From the NCBI GenBank assembly GCA_020056895.1, contig JAGVGV010000650.1:1-10825 (forward strand): a stretch of 10,825 nucleotides of DNA, given 5' to 3'. Below, one piece after another: positions 1 to 6,539 of the stretch (positions within the stretch are counted from its first letter, which is position 1; each line of letters begins with the position of its first letter). Source of the stretch: Deltaproteobacteria bacterium (GTDB taxonomy: Bacteria; Desulfobacterota; Desulfarculia; Adiutricales; JAGVGV01). The position numbers and the translations under genes are program-made. The notes below the pieces were generated by a model that was not told the origin of the DNA, searched no databases, and saw only the letters and a list, made by a program, of their open reading frames with translations.

Positions 1-1646
1 CCGTCGCCGGTCTGGCGACAGCTTTCGGTTCCGGGGCCATGACCAATTCCTTCGCCGATCTGGCTAAGGCCAAGCTGCTTCTGGTCATCGGGTCGAATAT
101 GACCGAGGCTCATCCCGTGGCGGCCACGTACGTCAAGCAGGCCAAGCTGAACGGGGCCCGGCTGGTGGTGGTGGACCCGCGCCGGACGGACCTGGCCCGC
201 ATGGCTGACGTTCACGCCGCCATCCGGGTGGGGTCGGACGTGGCCTTTATCAATGGATTGATGAACGTTTTGATCGAAGAAAACCTGTACGACAAGCGGT
301 ACGTGGCTTCCTGCACCACCGGATTCGACGCCTTGGCGGCCAAAGTAAAGGAATTTCCTCCGGAACGGGCCGCCGAAATATCCGGCGTGGCCGCCCAAAG
401 CATCCGCGAACTGGCCCGCCTGCTGGCCTCCGTCCGGCCCGCCATGCTTCTGTACACCTTGGGCATCACCGAACACACTTGCGGCGTAAACAACGTGCTC
501 AGTTGCGCCAATCTGCAAATGCTCTTGGGCAATGTGGGGTTTGAATGCGGCGGAGTGAATCCGCTGAGGGGCCAGAACAACGTTCAGGGGGCCTGTGACA
601 TGGGCGCCCTGCCCAATGTTCTACCGGGATATCAAAAAGTGGCCGCCCCTGAGTCTAGGGCCAAATTCGCTGCCGCCTGGGGCGTGCCGAATCTGCCGGA
701 CAAGCCGGGTTTGATGCTCCCCCAAATGCTGGACGGCCTGGTCTCCGGCCGGGTGAAAACCATGTGGATTTTCGGGGAAAACCTGGCCAATACCGAACCC
801 GACATCCGCCATGTGGAGCACTGCCTGGCGTCGGCCGAGTTCCTGATCGCCCAGGACATCTTCCCCAATGAAACCACCAGGTTCGCCCACGTGATCCTGC
901 CCTCGGCCGGCTGGAGCGAGGACGACGGCACCTTCACCAACTCGGAACGCCGGGTCAGCCGCGTCCGGGCAGTATCCGCCCCGCCGGGAGAAGCCCGGCC
1001 GAACTGGTGGATTTTCAGGGAAGCGGCCCGCCGGTTGGGTCACGATTGGCCGGCGGCGAACGCCCGGGAGATTTGGGACCTGGAGGTATCGAGCCTGGCC
1101 CCCCAACTGGCGGGCGTCAAATACCATCGGCTGGAAGGAGATGGGCTCCAATGGCCGGTCCCGGACGAAGCGCATCCCGGAACCGCCTTCTTGCACAAGG
1201 ATGGCTGTTTCACGTGCGGCCTGGGCGTGTTATCGCCCGTGGACTGGACGCCGCCCGCCGAAGTGACCGATAAGGAATATCCGCTGGTCTTGAGCACCGG
1301 CCGGCGGCTGTACCATTACCACACCCGAACTCAAACCGGGAATTGCCCCGGTCTCAATGATCTGCTGAACGAGGAAACGGTGGACCTTTCTCCGGAGGAT
1401 GCCGAACGGCTGGATGTTGTGGACGGGGAGCGGGTTCGGGTCCTGTCCCGTCGAGGCCAAGTGACGGTTCGGGCCAAGGTTACGGATCAGGCGCCTTCGG
1501 GTATGGTCTGGATGGCCTTTCATTTCCGGGAAGGCAACGCCAATTGGCTCACCAACCCGGCCTTCGATCCCACCACGCTCACGGCTGAATACAAGGCCGC
1601 GGCCGTTCGTGTGGAAAAAATCGAACCACGGGAGACCCGGTTTTAA
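1..1646 (+). CDS. Formate dehydrogenase catalytic (alpha) subunit, 5'-truncated by window edge
   Basis: This is the C-terminal part of a bis-MGD molybdenum/tungsten formate dehydrogenase alpha subunit, which oxidises formate to CO2 or runs in reverse. The reading frame is already open at base 3 and reads VAGLATAFGSGAMTNS, a conserved stretch in FdhF-like proteins, so the Met at 39 is internal and not the start. Visible hallmarks are a cofactor-binding segment (VVVDPRRTDLARMAD), the family signature NPLRGQNNVQGACDMGALP with the conserved active-site-region Arg, DIFPNETTRFAHVILPS, and a C-terminal molydopterin dinucleotide-binding domain that includes HYHTRTQTGN. From comparison with E. coli FdhF, at least about 170 N-terminal residues are missing, so the 4Fe-4S ligands and the Sec/Cys site cannot be judged. 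The gene ends 19 bp from the convergent kinase gene. No partner subunit is visible, so soluble versus membrane-bound and NAD- versus ferredoxin-linked forms cannot be separated. Confidence 0.93.
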   Translation, partial: VAGLATAFGSGAMTNSFADLAKAKLLLVIGSNMTEAHPVAATYVKQAKLNGARLVVVDPRRTDLARMADVHAAIRVGSDVAFINGLMNVLIEENLYDKRYVASCTTGFDALAAKVKEFPPERAAEISGVAAQSIRELARLLASVRPAMLLYTLGITEHTCGVNNVLSCANLQMLLGNVGFECGGVNPLRGQNNVQGACDMGALPNVLPGYQKVAAPESRAKFAAAWGVPNLPDKPGLMLPQMLDGLVSGRVKTMWIFGENLANTEPDIRHVEHCLASAEFLIAQDIFPNETTRFAHVILPSAGWSEDDGTFTNSERRVSRVRAVSAPPGEARPNWWIFREAARRLGHDWPAANAREIWDLEVSSLAPQLAGVKYHRLEGDGLQWPVPDEAHPGTAFLHKDGCFTCGLGVLSPVDWTPPAEVTDKEYPLVLSTGRRLYHYHTRTQTGNCPGLNDLLNEETVDLSPEDAERLDVVDGERVRVLSRRGQVTVRAKVTDQAPSGMVWMAFHFREGNANWLTNPAFDPTTLTAEYKAAAVRVEKIEPRETRF

Positions 1647-1665
1647 AGCGCCCTGGGGTCGTGAA

Positions 1666-3099
1666 TCAGATCGCGGCCAGGAGGGCCTGTTTCAATACGG
1701 CCGCGGTTTTGAAGAGAATCTGGGGGTTGTCGATCAGCGCCCGGTCGATCACGTCGGCCAGGCCGGAGGGGATGTTTGGATTCCGTTGCCGGATGGGCGC
1801 CGGATTGGTTTCCAGAACCACCAGCCACGGGTCCCGGTTGTTGTCGAAATCCCGGGGGTAGGTTCCGGTCAAAAGGATATACAGCGAAGCGGCCATGGCC
1901 CAAACATCCACGTCCGGTTTCGCGTATTTGAAATTGATCACCTGTTGCCGGGGCGATACAACCGGGCTGCCGGCCACGGTGCCCGTTCGCGTTTGGCCGC
2001 TCAGGCCCGCCATGTCGAAGGCCTTGCCTACGCCCACGTCCGCGATCTTGGCCACGGCTTTTTCGCCCGATCCGTGAAGGAAAATGTTGGCCGGTTTGAG
2101 GTCCCGGTGGACCAGACCCCGGCCTTCGCCGATTCCGCCGTCCGCCAGCTTCACTTGGCCGATGGGCGCCTGGTGGATGTATTCCAGGCCGTCCAGGGCG
2201 CCCAGGATCAACGGCAAGGCTTCGGCCGTCTTCAGCCGCCCCCCGCGTTTAAGCCGTAAATCCTCCAGGCTGCCGCCGTCGCAGTATTCCATGGTATAGA
2301 AAAAGACGCCTTTGTGGCTCCCGGAATCATACAGCCGGACCACGTTGGGGTGATCCAGATTTCTGGTGTTGGCCACTTCCCGTAAAAAACTTTCCCGGGC
2401 CCAATCATTGACCGCCATTTCCGGAAACAGGAGCTTGAGGGCCAATAGCCGACCCGAGGCTTTGTGCTGGGCCAGGTACGCCGCGCCGGTGGACCCCGTA
2501 CCCAGAGGACGGATCACCTTGAGCCCCCGCAGAGAAGCCAGTTCCGGTTCACCAGCCCGAACCCCCTTGGTCAGAACCCGCAAAGGCGCGTTCGGATCGG
2601 CCTTGCAGTCGCGGCAGAGGTAATCCTGGGGATGGTCCCTTCGGGCGCCCTGAGCGGTGCTACGGTCGCAGTGGGCGCAGATCCAATCGGGGGTGGGTCG
2701 AGGACGATTCGCTGCCTCGGGATCGATAACGCGAACGCCAAAAGCGGCCTGGCCCAGCAGGAACCGTTCGCCGTCCTTCAGTTCGTATTCGGGGGAGGCG
2801 TCTTGAGCTTCGCCGGCCGGGGCCAGACCGGTCCGCTGGCCGATGGTCCGGTCGCCCACGTGGGTGCCGTTCAGACTGCCCAGATCGCGGATGAAGACCC
2901 GGGGCGGTTGAATATCGAGCAAGGCGTGATGGCGGGAAACGCTGGAATAGGCTTCGTCGTCGGGTAGTTTAACGGTGGCGTCCAAACCACGGCCAATCAC
3001 GGCCACGGTTCGGTCCGCGAAGGGGATTTTTTGGCCTTTGAGCGGTCCGCTGGTGATGAACAACACCACCGCCGGCCGGCGGAATTTGGAGTCCGTCAT
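1666..3099 (-). CDS. FHA-domain serine/threonine protein kinase with a zinc-knuckle-like linker
   Basis: A cytoplasmic Hanks-type kinase of 477 aa with no membrane segment. Residues about 30-90 form an FHA phosphothreonine-binding domain (IGRG, then SVSRHHA, then DLGSLNGTHV). Residues 141-165 carry two CxxC pairs (C141/C144 and C162/C165), a probable small zinc knuckle. The kinase domain runs from about 192 to the end, with a glycine loop GTGSTG (200-205), Lys222, C-helix Glu241, HRDLKPAN (331-338) and Asp354. The DFG motif reads DVG and the APE motif reads SPR, while the catalytic Lys and Asp residues are intact, so activity is expected. The start is the first Met before the FHA domain. No Shine-Dalgarno sequence precedes it: the bases upstream are pyrimidine-rich on the coding strand. 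The tRNA terminator lies about 54 bp upstream. Substrates are unknown; FHA domains often bind the kinase's own phosphothreonines or a partner's. Confidence 0.92.
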   Translation of the reverse strand: MTDSKFRRPAVVLFITSGPLKGQKIPFADRTVAVIGRGLDATVKLPDDEAYSSVSRHHALLDIQPPRVFIRDLGSLNGTHVGDRTIGQRTGLAPAGEAQDASPEYELKDGERFLLGQAAFGVRVIDPEAANRPRPTPDWICAHCDRSTAQGARRDHPQDYLCRDCKADPNAPLRVLTKGVRAGEPELASLRGLKVIRPLGTGSTGAAYLAQHKASGRLLALKLLFPEMAVNDWARESFLREVANTRNLDHPNVVRLYDSGSHKGVFFYTMEYCDGGSLEDLRLKRGGRLKTAEALPLILGALDGLEYIHQAPIGQVKLADGGIGEGRGLVHRDLKPANIFLHGSGEKAVAKIADVGVGKAFDMAGLSGQTRTGTVAGSPVVSPRQQVINFKYAKPDVDVWAMAASLYILLTGTYPRDFDNNRDPWLVVLETNPAPIRQRNPNIPSGLADVIDRALIDNPQILFKTAAVLKQALLAAI

Positions 3100-3152
3100 A
3101 AATTAAAGGAATCGGATGAAAGAGAAAAGAGTCCGCACGCCGATGCCCAACG

Positions 3153-3179
3153 AAAAACGGCCGGAGGTCCGGCCGTTTT
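3153..3179 (-). terminator. Rho-independent terminator of the tRNA-Ala unit
   Basis: A 12-bp inverted repeat pairs 3154-3165 with 3168-3179 (core ACGGCCGGA/TCCGGCCGT). On the minus strand it is followed by a run of five T (plus-strand A 3153-3157, partly inside the stem). It lies 11 bp beyond the 3' end of the tRNA gene, as expected for a monocistronic tRNA transcript, and it should insulate the kinase gene from the tRNA promoter. Confidence 0.8.
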
Positions 3180-3190
3180 AAAAAGTGTTT

Positions 3191-3266
3191 TGGTGGAGCT
3201 GAGGGGGATCGAACCCCTGACCTCATGAATGCCATTCATGCGCTCTCCCAGCTGAGCTACAGCCCC
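3191..3266 (-). tRNA. tRNA-Ala (anticodon GGC)
   Basis: Read on the minus strand this is a 76-nt tRNA. The acceptor stem GGGGCTG pairs with CAGCTCC (one G-U), with discriminator A and a genomically encoded CCA (3191-3193). The D-arm is GCTC/GAGC, the anticodon stem CATGA/TCATG encloses loop ATGGCAT, and the T-arm AGGGG/CCCCT encloses TTCGATC. Anticodon positions 34-36 are GGC, reading Ala codons GCC and GCU. It has its own promoter 14 bp upstream and a terminator just downstream. Confidence 0.97.
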
Positions 3267-3279
3267 GGGCACGGGGGAC

Positions 3280-3308
3280 TTTTTACCGGTCTCGGACGGG
3301 TTTGTCAA
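3280..3308 (-). promoter_or_regulatory. Sigma-70 type promoter of tRNA-Ala
   Basis: On the minus strand there is a perfect -35 TTGACA (3303-3308), a 17-nt spacer and a -10 TAAAAA (3280-3285, four of six consensus bases). The -10 is followed by a GC-rich stretch, as often seen in stringently controlled stable-RNA promoters. The predicted transcription start is about 7 nt before the mature tRNA 5' end. Confidence 0.7.
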
Positions 3309-3404
3309 TGGAAAAATGGAGTTGGCCTCAGCCTTTTTCATCCGAACCGAGGGGCGCCTCGTTGAAAGCCGCCAGGGGCAAGGGCAAGCGAGGTTTGTAT
3401 CCAT

Positions 3405-3436
3405 AAAAAACAAGGAACCGCGGGGGAGGCGGTTCT
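3405..3436 (-). terminator. Distal (third) Rho-independent terminator of the envelope operon
   Basis: Minus-strand stem GAACCGC/GCGGTTC (3429-3435 with 3415-3421, plus one G-U pair) and a 7-nt loop, followed by CTTG and six T (plus-strand A 3405-3410). It is the farthest copy from the ompA-like gene in a set of three related hairpins spaced about 50 bp apart. No other gene on this strand ends nearby. Confidence 0.65.
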
Positions 3437-3512
3437 CGGCGGGAGGCCGAGCTCCAAAAACCGAGGACCGCCAGGGAGGCGGTTCTCGGCGGGAGGCCGA
3501 GCTCCAAAAACC
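3424..3512. repeat. 50-bp-period tandem repeat carrying terminator hairpins
   Basis: A 39-bp segment is perfectly repeated at 3424-3462 and 3474-3512 (period 50). The 11 bp after each copy are similar (8 of 11). A degenerate third copy of the GGCGGTTC..GGAGG core begins at 3527. Each unit contains half of a terminator stem, a second hairpin CTCGGC/GCCGAG (3435-3440 with 3446-3451; 3485-3490 with 3496-3501) and an A5 run. The second hairpin shares bases with the terminator stem, so the two folds compete. Confidence 0.85.
3456..3489 (-). terminator. Middle (second) Rho-independent terminator, strongest of the three
   Basis: On the minus strand a 12-bp stem CCGAGAACCGCC/GGCGGTCCTCGG (3478-3489 with 3461-3472, one G-U pair) has a 5-nt loop and is followed directly by five T (plus-strand A 3456-3460). 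This is close to an ideal intrinsic terminator. Confidence 0.8.
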
Positions 3513-3538
3513 AAGAACCGCCCGATGGCGGTTCCTGG
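3506..3538 (-). terminator. Proximal (first) Rho-independent terminator of the ankyrin-OmpA gene
   Basis: On the minus strand an 8-bp perfect stem GAACCGCC/GGCGGTTC (3527-3534 with 3515-3522) has a 4-nt loop. It extends to about 12 bp with one mismatch and is followed by five T (plus-strand A 3506-3510). It starts about 32 bp after the stop codon of the ompA-like gene. Confidence 0.8.
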
Positions 3539-3570
3539 CAGGAGGTGAATGATGAGAAGAAGGTGATGGG

Positions 3571-4557
3571 TTATTGACTTGCGGCCTGGGCTTCCCGCAC
3601 GTGGATTTCCACGCGCCGGTTCACGGACCGGCCGGCGGCGGTCGCGTTGGAATCGATCGGTTGGATTTCGCCCTTCGATTCGACGGTAAACCGTTCGCGG
3701 TTCACGCCGAATTTCACCAAAAGATCAGCCACGGCCTGGGCGCGTCGGAGGCCCAGTTCCTGATTGTAGCCATCGTTCCCCACGTTATCCGTGTGGCCGA
3801 CCACCACCACCTGGATTTCCGGGGAGGCCTGCAATACCTGAGCGGCACGCTGGATGTGGGCGTGATACTGAGGTTTCACCACGGCCTTGTTGAAATCGAA
3901 ATAGTTGGCGTACGCCGCGACCCAGCAACCCCGATTGTCCACGGCCGCGCCGTACGGAGTGTTGGGGCACTGGTCGCGGCCGTCGGCCACGCCGTCCCGG
4001 TCGCTGTCCTGAATGGCCACGTTGCCAGGCAGAATGCGGATGATGTCCTTCTGGCCGGTCATCAGCGCCCAATCCAGGGGTTTACGGCCCAGTTTGTCGG
4101 CCAGGTTGGGGTTGGCCCCGTTTTCCATCAGAAACCGGGTAATGGGATAATTGCCAGTCCAGGCGGCCCAGTGGAGGGCGCTGGTCCGGTCGGTGTCCAG
4201 GGCGTTGACGTGGGCGCCGGATTTGATGAGAACCCGGACCGCGTCTTCCATTTGCAGGAAAACCGCCCAAGTCAAGGACGGCCAGCTATCATAGTCGGCC
4301 TTGGTCTTGATCAGTTCCGCGACCCGTGGACCGAAGAGTTCTTCGGCGTCCAGATCGGCGGAGGCCATGGTGGCGTGCACGTCCGCCCCCTTGTCCCTCA
4401 CGGCGCTCAGGCCGTCCATATCCCCCTTGGCCAGGGCGAAATAGAGGGCTTGGTCCAGGTTCATGGGGTGAGCCTGGCAAAACGCCGGGGAAGCCGACAG
4501 GGGAACCAGGGCCACACCCAGGAGAATGAGCGCCAGCTTCAGGGCCGATCGAATCAT
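3571..4557 (-). CDS. Secreted ankyrin-repeat / OmpA C-terminal-domain fusion protein
   Basis: An exported protein of 328 aa that probably tethers an ankyrin module to peptidoglycan. Residues 1-29 are a signal peptide with a likely cleavage after CQA. Ankyrin-type helical repeats follow (about 32-62, 93-121, 125-153, 156-178), including HVNALDTDRTSALHWAAW and GANPNLADKLGRKPLDWAL. Residues 184-200 (DSDRDGVADGRDQCPNT) are a calcium-binding thrombospondin-type-3-like linker. Residues about 215-321 are an OmpA peptidoglycan-binding domain with GHTDNVG (254-260), RRAQAV and NRRVEI. The frame is open farther upstream into the lipoprotein gene, but the Met at 4557 is chosen because it begins the signal peptide and has AAGGAG six nt before it. 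It is last in the operon, 79 bp after the lipoprotein gene, and is followed by three terminators. No N-terminal beta-barrel is present, so it is not a classical porin-like OmpA. Confidence 0.93.
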   Translation of the reverse strand: MIRSALKLALILLGVALVPLSASPAFCQAHPMNLDQALYFALAKGDMDGLSAVRDKGADVHATMASADLDAEELFGPRVAELIKTKADYDSWPSLTWAVFLQMEDAVRVLIKSGAHVNALDTDRTSALHWAAWTGNYPITRFLMENGANPNLADKLGRKPLDWALMTGQKDIIRILPGNVAIQDSDRDGVADGRDQCPNTPYGAAVDNRGCWVAAYANYFDFNKAVVKPQYHAHIQRAAQVLQASPEIQVVVVGHTDNVGNDGYNQELGLRRAQAVADLLVKFGVNRERFTVESKGEIQPIDSNATAAGRSVNRRVEIHVREAQAASQ

Positions 4558-4636
4558 GTCCCACTCCTTCGATTTGTCCCCGCCGTCCACCGTCAGGGGA
4601 AGAAGAGCCCCTCGGAGGACGGCCTCGCAATCCCGA

Positions 4637-5317
4637 TTACCGATACTCGAAAACCACCTGGGGCCCGAGGTCTTTTTTACCCACCGCCGAAACCACCGCG
4701 CTTCGCTTTTCGGGTCCACAGGGCAGGCTGATTTCGATGTTGGCCGAATTCCTGCGCTCGACCACGGTCCGGCACGCGAAATTGGTGATGTCGAAAAAAG
4801 CCCAGTTCCCTTGAATTTCCGGCTGCTGGGAGATGACGGCGAAATCGCCGCCCACGTTGACCCGGCCCACCACATGAGCGTATTTCAACCGGTCCACGTT
4901 TTCCACCGCGTGAAGAGCCAGGCGGGCCACCACGATTTCAGCGTCTTCCGGCATCCGGGTGAAGTCGAAGTGGAGCGAAGCCGTTCCGCAACCGCCGCAA
5001 TTGCTTAAGGAATCACAATCCCGATTGCTTTCCGGACAATGGGTGCAACCCACCCGGAAGACCGCTTCGTTCCGGACCCGCCGCGAATTCAACGGCGCTT
5101 CCCACCACAGGGACTGGTCGTACGGCTCCAGGTACGAAACACAGGCTTGGGCCGTCAGGGGACGGTACGCCTTACCTAGATCGGACCCGGAAATGCTCAG
5201 CTTCTCGCAACGATCGATCTTCCGGCCGTCCCGATCCACCAAATCCTGGAGATCCGAGCAACCCAGGATGATAAAGCATCCGATCGTCAGGCAAATGATG
5301 AACGCCGCCTTGTTCAT
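4637..5317 (-). CDS. Cys-rich lipoprotein, possibly with a DNRLRE-like beta-sandwich
   Basis: A 226-aa predicted lipoprotein. Residues 1-19 are a hydrophobic signal and the lipobox ends ILGC, with Cys20 as the lipidation site followed by Ser, which favours outer-membrane sorting. A cysteine cluster C91-x2-C94-x6-C101-x5-C107-x2-C110 sits in the middle. From about 112 on, the pattern (LHFDFTRMPEDAEIVVARLALH, later WAFFDITNFACRTV, ending GPQVVFEYR) resembles DNRLRE-type beta-sandwich domains found in surface proteins. This is a pattern resemblance only, not a firm family call. The start at 5317 is supported by GGAGG six nt upstream. It is second in the operon, with the ankyrin-OmpA gene downstream. 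Function is unknown; partnership with the two PG-binding neighbours is inferred from the operon. Confidence 0.85.
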   Translation of the reverse strand: MNKAAFIICLTIGCFIILGCSDLQDLVDRDGRKIDRCEKLSISGSDLGKAYRPLTAQACVSYLEPYDQSLWWEAPLNSRRVRNEAVFRVGCTHCPESNRDCDSLSNCGGCGTASLHFDFTRMPEDAEIVVARLALHAVENVDRLKYAHVVGRVNVGGDFAVISQQPEIQGNWAFFDITNFACRTVVERRNSANIEISLPCGPEKRSAVVSAVGKKDLGPQVVFEYR

Positions 5318-5341
5318 ATGGTTCCTCCGTCCGCTTCGCCT

Positions 5342-5614
5342 TCAAAAACCCGCCTTGGGGAACGTGGCGGAACGATCTTTCAGGAAATCGGCGGGAGATG
5401 GCTCCCACGTTTTGAAAACGCCCGGATCAGGGGGAGACTCCCGAGCCCAGTTCCAATAGAGACTTTCGCTTCCATCGGGAGTGGCTCCGGCTGCATCCGC
5501 ATGGTCCGGGTTCGCCCTGGTTCCCGCCGGATTACGGCTGAACCGGGTGGTGCTGTTCGGTCTGATGAAAACTGCGATGACCCGTTTCCCGCTCGGGGCC
5601 CGGATGAAGACTGT
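5342..5614 (-). other. Start-less open frame overlapping the lysM gene end and filling the gap to the lipoprotein gene
   Basis: On the minus strand, one base out of frame from the LysM gene, 90 codons are open from just after a stop at 5615-5617 to TGA at 5342-5344. There is no ATG, GTG or TTG in it. Its translation looks protein-like toward the end (for example SLYWNWARE and VFKTWEPSPADFLKD), and its stop falls about 24 bp before the next start, a typical operon spacing. It may be the original C-terminus of the LysM protein after a frameshift, or chance. It is not called as a gene. Confidence 0.3.
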
Positions 5615-6539
5615 TCACCAGGAAAATTCCGTCGCCAACCCGGACCGGCCGTTCCGAATACGTGATCCTGGCTACGTAGGAAACCGGTTCGCTGTCCTGT
5701 TGAGGCCGCTTGTCCTGGGAAAGAGTGCCTTCCTGGCTCGAATTGAGGGGCCTTAACGTTTCCACCCGAGCGATCAAGGTGACCGTTCCCTTGTATTGGT
5801 GAATCTGCCCCAGCATTTTCCCTTCGTCAAAGCGGCTTTCATCCGCTTCCCGGATTTCCTTGGACAAGCCGTAGATCGGGAATTCACGGAAATAGGGATC
5901 GGGGTCTTCGTGGGTTTCGCTGTCCAACACGTGGGCCACGTCTTCGGTGATCCGGATAATCACGTTGTCGTTGAAGGCCAGGAACAGCTTGCCATGGAAA
6001 TCTTCCCGAGCCATTTCATTGGCGTCATCGGGGACATAACCGGTTTCTTCCGAAGCGATGATCGTGCCCGCTTTCCGGATTTCTTCGTATGTCACGATGG
6101 TCTTGCCCGTCAGGTGATCCACCTTTTTCACCTTGATCCGATTCACGCCCGTTTGGGCGATACCCCTCGGGTCGGCCACAAAGGTGAAATATTTCGGGAA
6201 TTCCATTTCGTACGGCCGGCCTCGGTCATAATGGCCTTCCGTTTTGGACGCCGGAGGCGAAGGTGGAAACGGCTGGTTGGCCTTGAGCTGGTCGGCGGGG
6301 TAGATGGTCAGGACATCCCCCACCGTCAACCGATGCGGGTTGGTGAGGTTTTTCCTGTTCATTTCCCAGAGTTTAGGCCAAAAGCTCCGATCCCCGTAAT
6401 ACCGTTCGCAAATGCCGTAGAGCGTATCACCCTGTTGCACGGTATGTTTCTGGGTGTTTTGAGCCATGGCCGGCACCGAAAAGCTCAATCCCAGAACAAG
6501 GGTGATCGTCATCACGATCAGGAAGCGTCCGGGCTTCAT
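5532..6539 (-). CDS. Secreted LysM-domain peptidoglycan-binding protein
   Basis: A 335-aa exported protein that should bind peptidoglycan glycan strands. Residues 1-27 are a signal peptide (AMA then Q as cleavage site). Residues 32-81 are one LysM domain, with HTVQQGDTLYGICERYYGD at the start and PHRLTVGDVLTIYP at the end. A Pro-rich linker follows (about 88-98), then a region of about 220 residues of unknown fold seen with LysM in deltaproteobacterial envelope proteins, including a GTIIASEETGYV segment and a late VARITYSERPVRVGD motif. The frame extends upstream past the promoter, but the Met at 6539 is the start because it begins the signal peptide and has AGGAGG seven nt before it. It is first in a three-gene envelope operon. 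The last 25 or so residues are His/Gln/Pro-rich and unlike the rest, so the C-terminus may be frameshifted. Confidence 0.9.
   Translation of the reverse strand: MKPGRFLIVMTITLVLGLSFSVPAMAQNTQKHTVQQGDTLYGICERYYGDRSFWPKLWEMNRKNLTNPHRLTVGDVLTIYPADQLKANQPFPPSPPASKTEGHYDRGRPYEMEFPKYFTFVADPRGIAQTGVNRIKVKKVDHLTGKTIVTYEEIRKAGTIIASEETGYVPDDANEMAREDFHGKLFLAFNDNVIIRITEDVAHVLDSETHEDPDPYFREFPIYGLSKEIREADESRFDEGKMLGQIHQYKGTVTLIARVETLRPLNSSQEGTLSQDKRPQQDSEPVSYVARITYSERPVRVGDGIFLVNSLHPGPERETGHRSFHQTEQHHPVQP

Noticed and set aside
1629..1644. CGGG/CCCG with four T at the formate dehydrogenase end, considered as a terminator
   Set aside because: The stem is only 4 bp and overlaps the stop codon region; too weak to call.
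1609..2259. Plus-strand open frame opposite the kinase C-terminal half
   Set aside because: It begins inside the formate dehydrogenase 3' end in another frame and mirrors the kinase codons; no ribosome site or domain.
3405..3538. Direct repeats considered as a CRISPR array
   Set aside because: Only two exact copies, self-complementary with A-tracts, no uniform unique spacers and no cas genes; terminators explain them.
3316..3552. Short plus-strand open frame through the terminator repeats
   Set aside because: Its repetitive Arg/Gly-rich translation comes directly from the hairpin repeats; no ribosome site.
3541..3568. AGGAGGTGA followed by ATGATG on the plus strand
   Set aside because: A good-looking ribosome site, but the frame stops after five codons and lies in the operon 3' end.
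3574..4731. Long plus-strand open frame (about 385 codons) opposite the ankyrin-OmpA gene
   Set aside because: It is antisense to a gene with clear domains and a signal peptide, and its translation has no recognisable motifs and a Gly/Val/His-rich composition typical of mirrored GC-rich codons.
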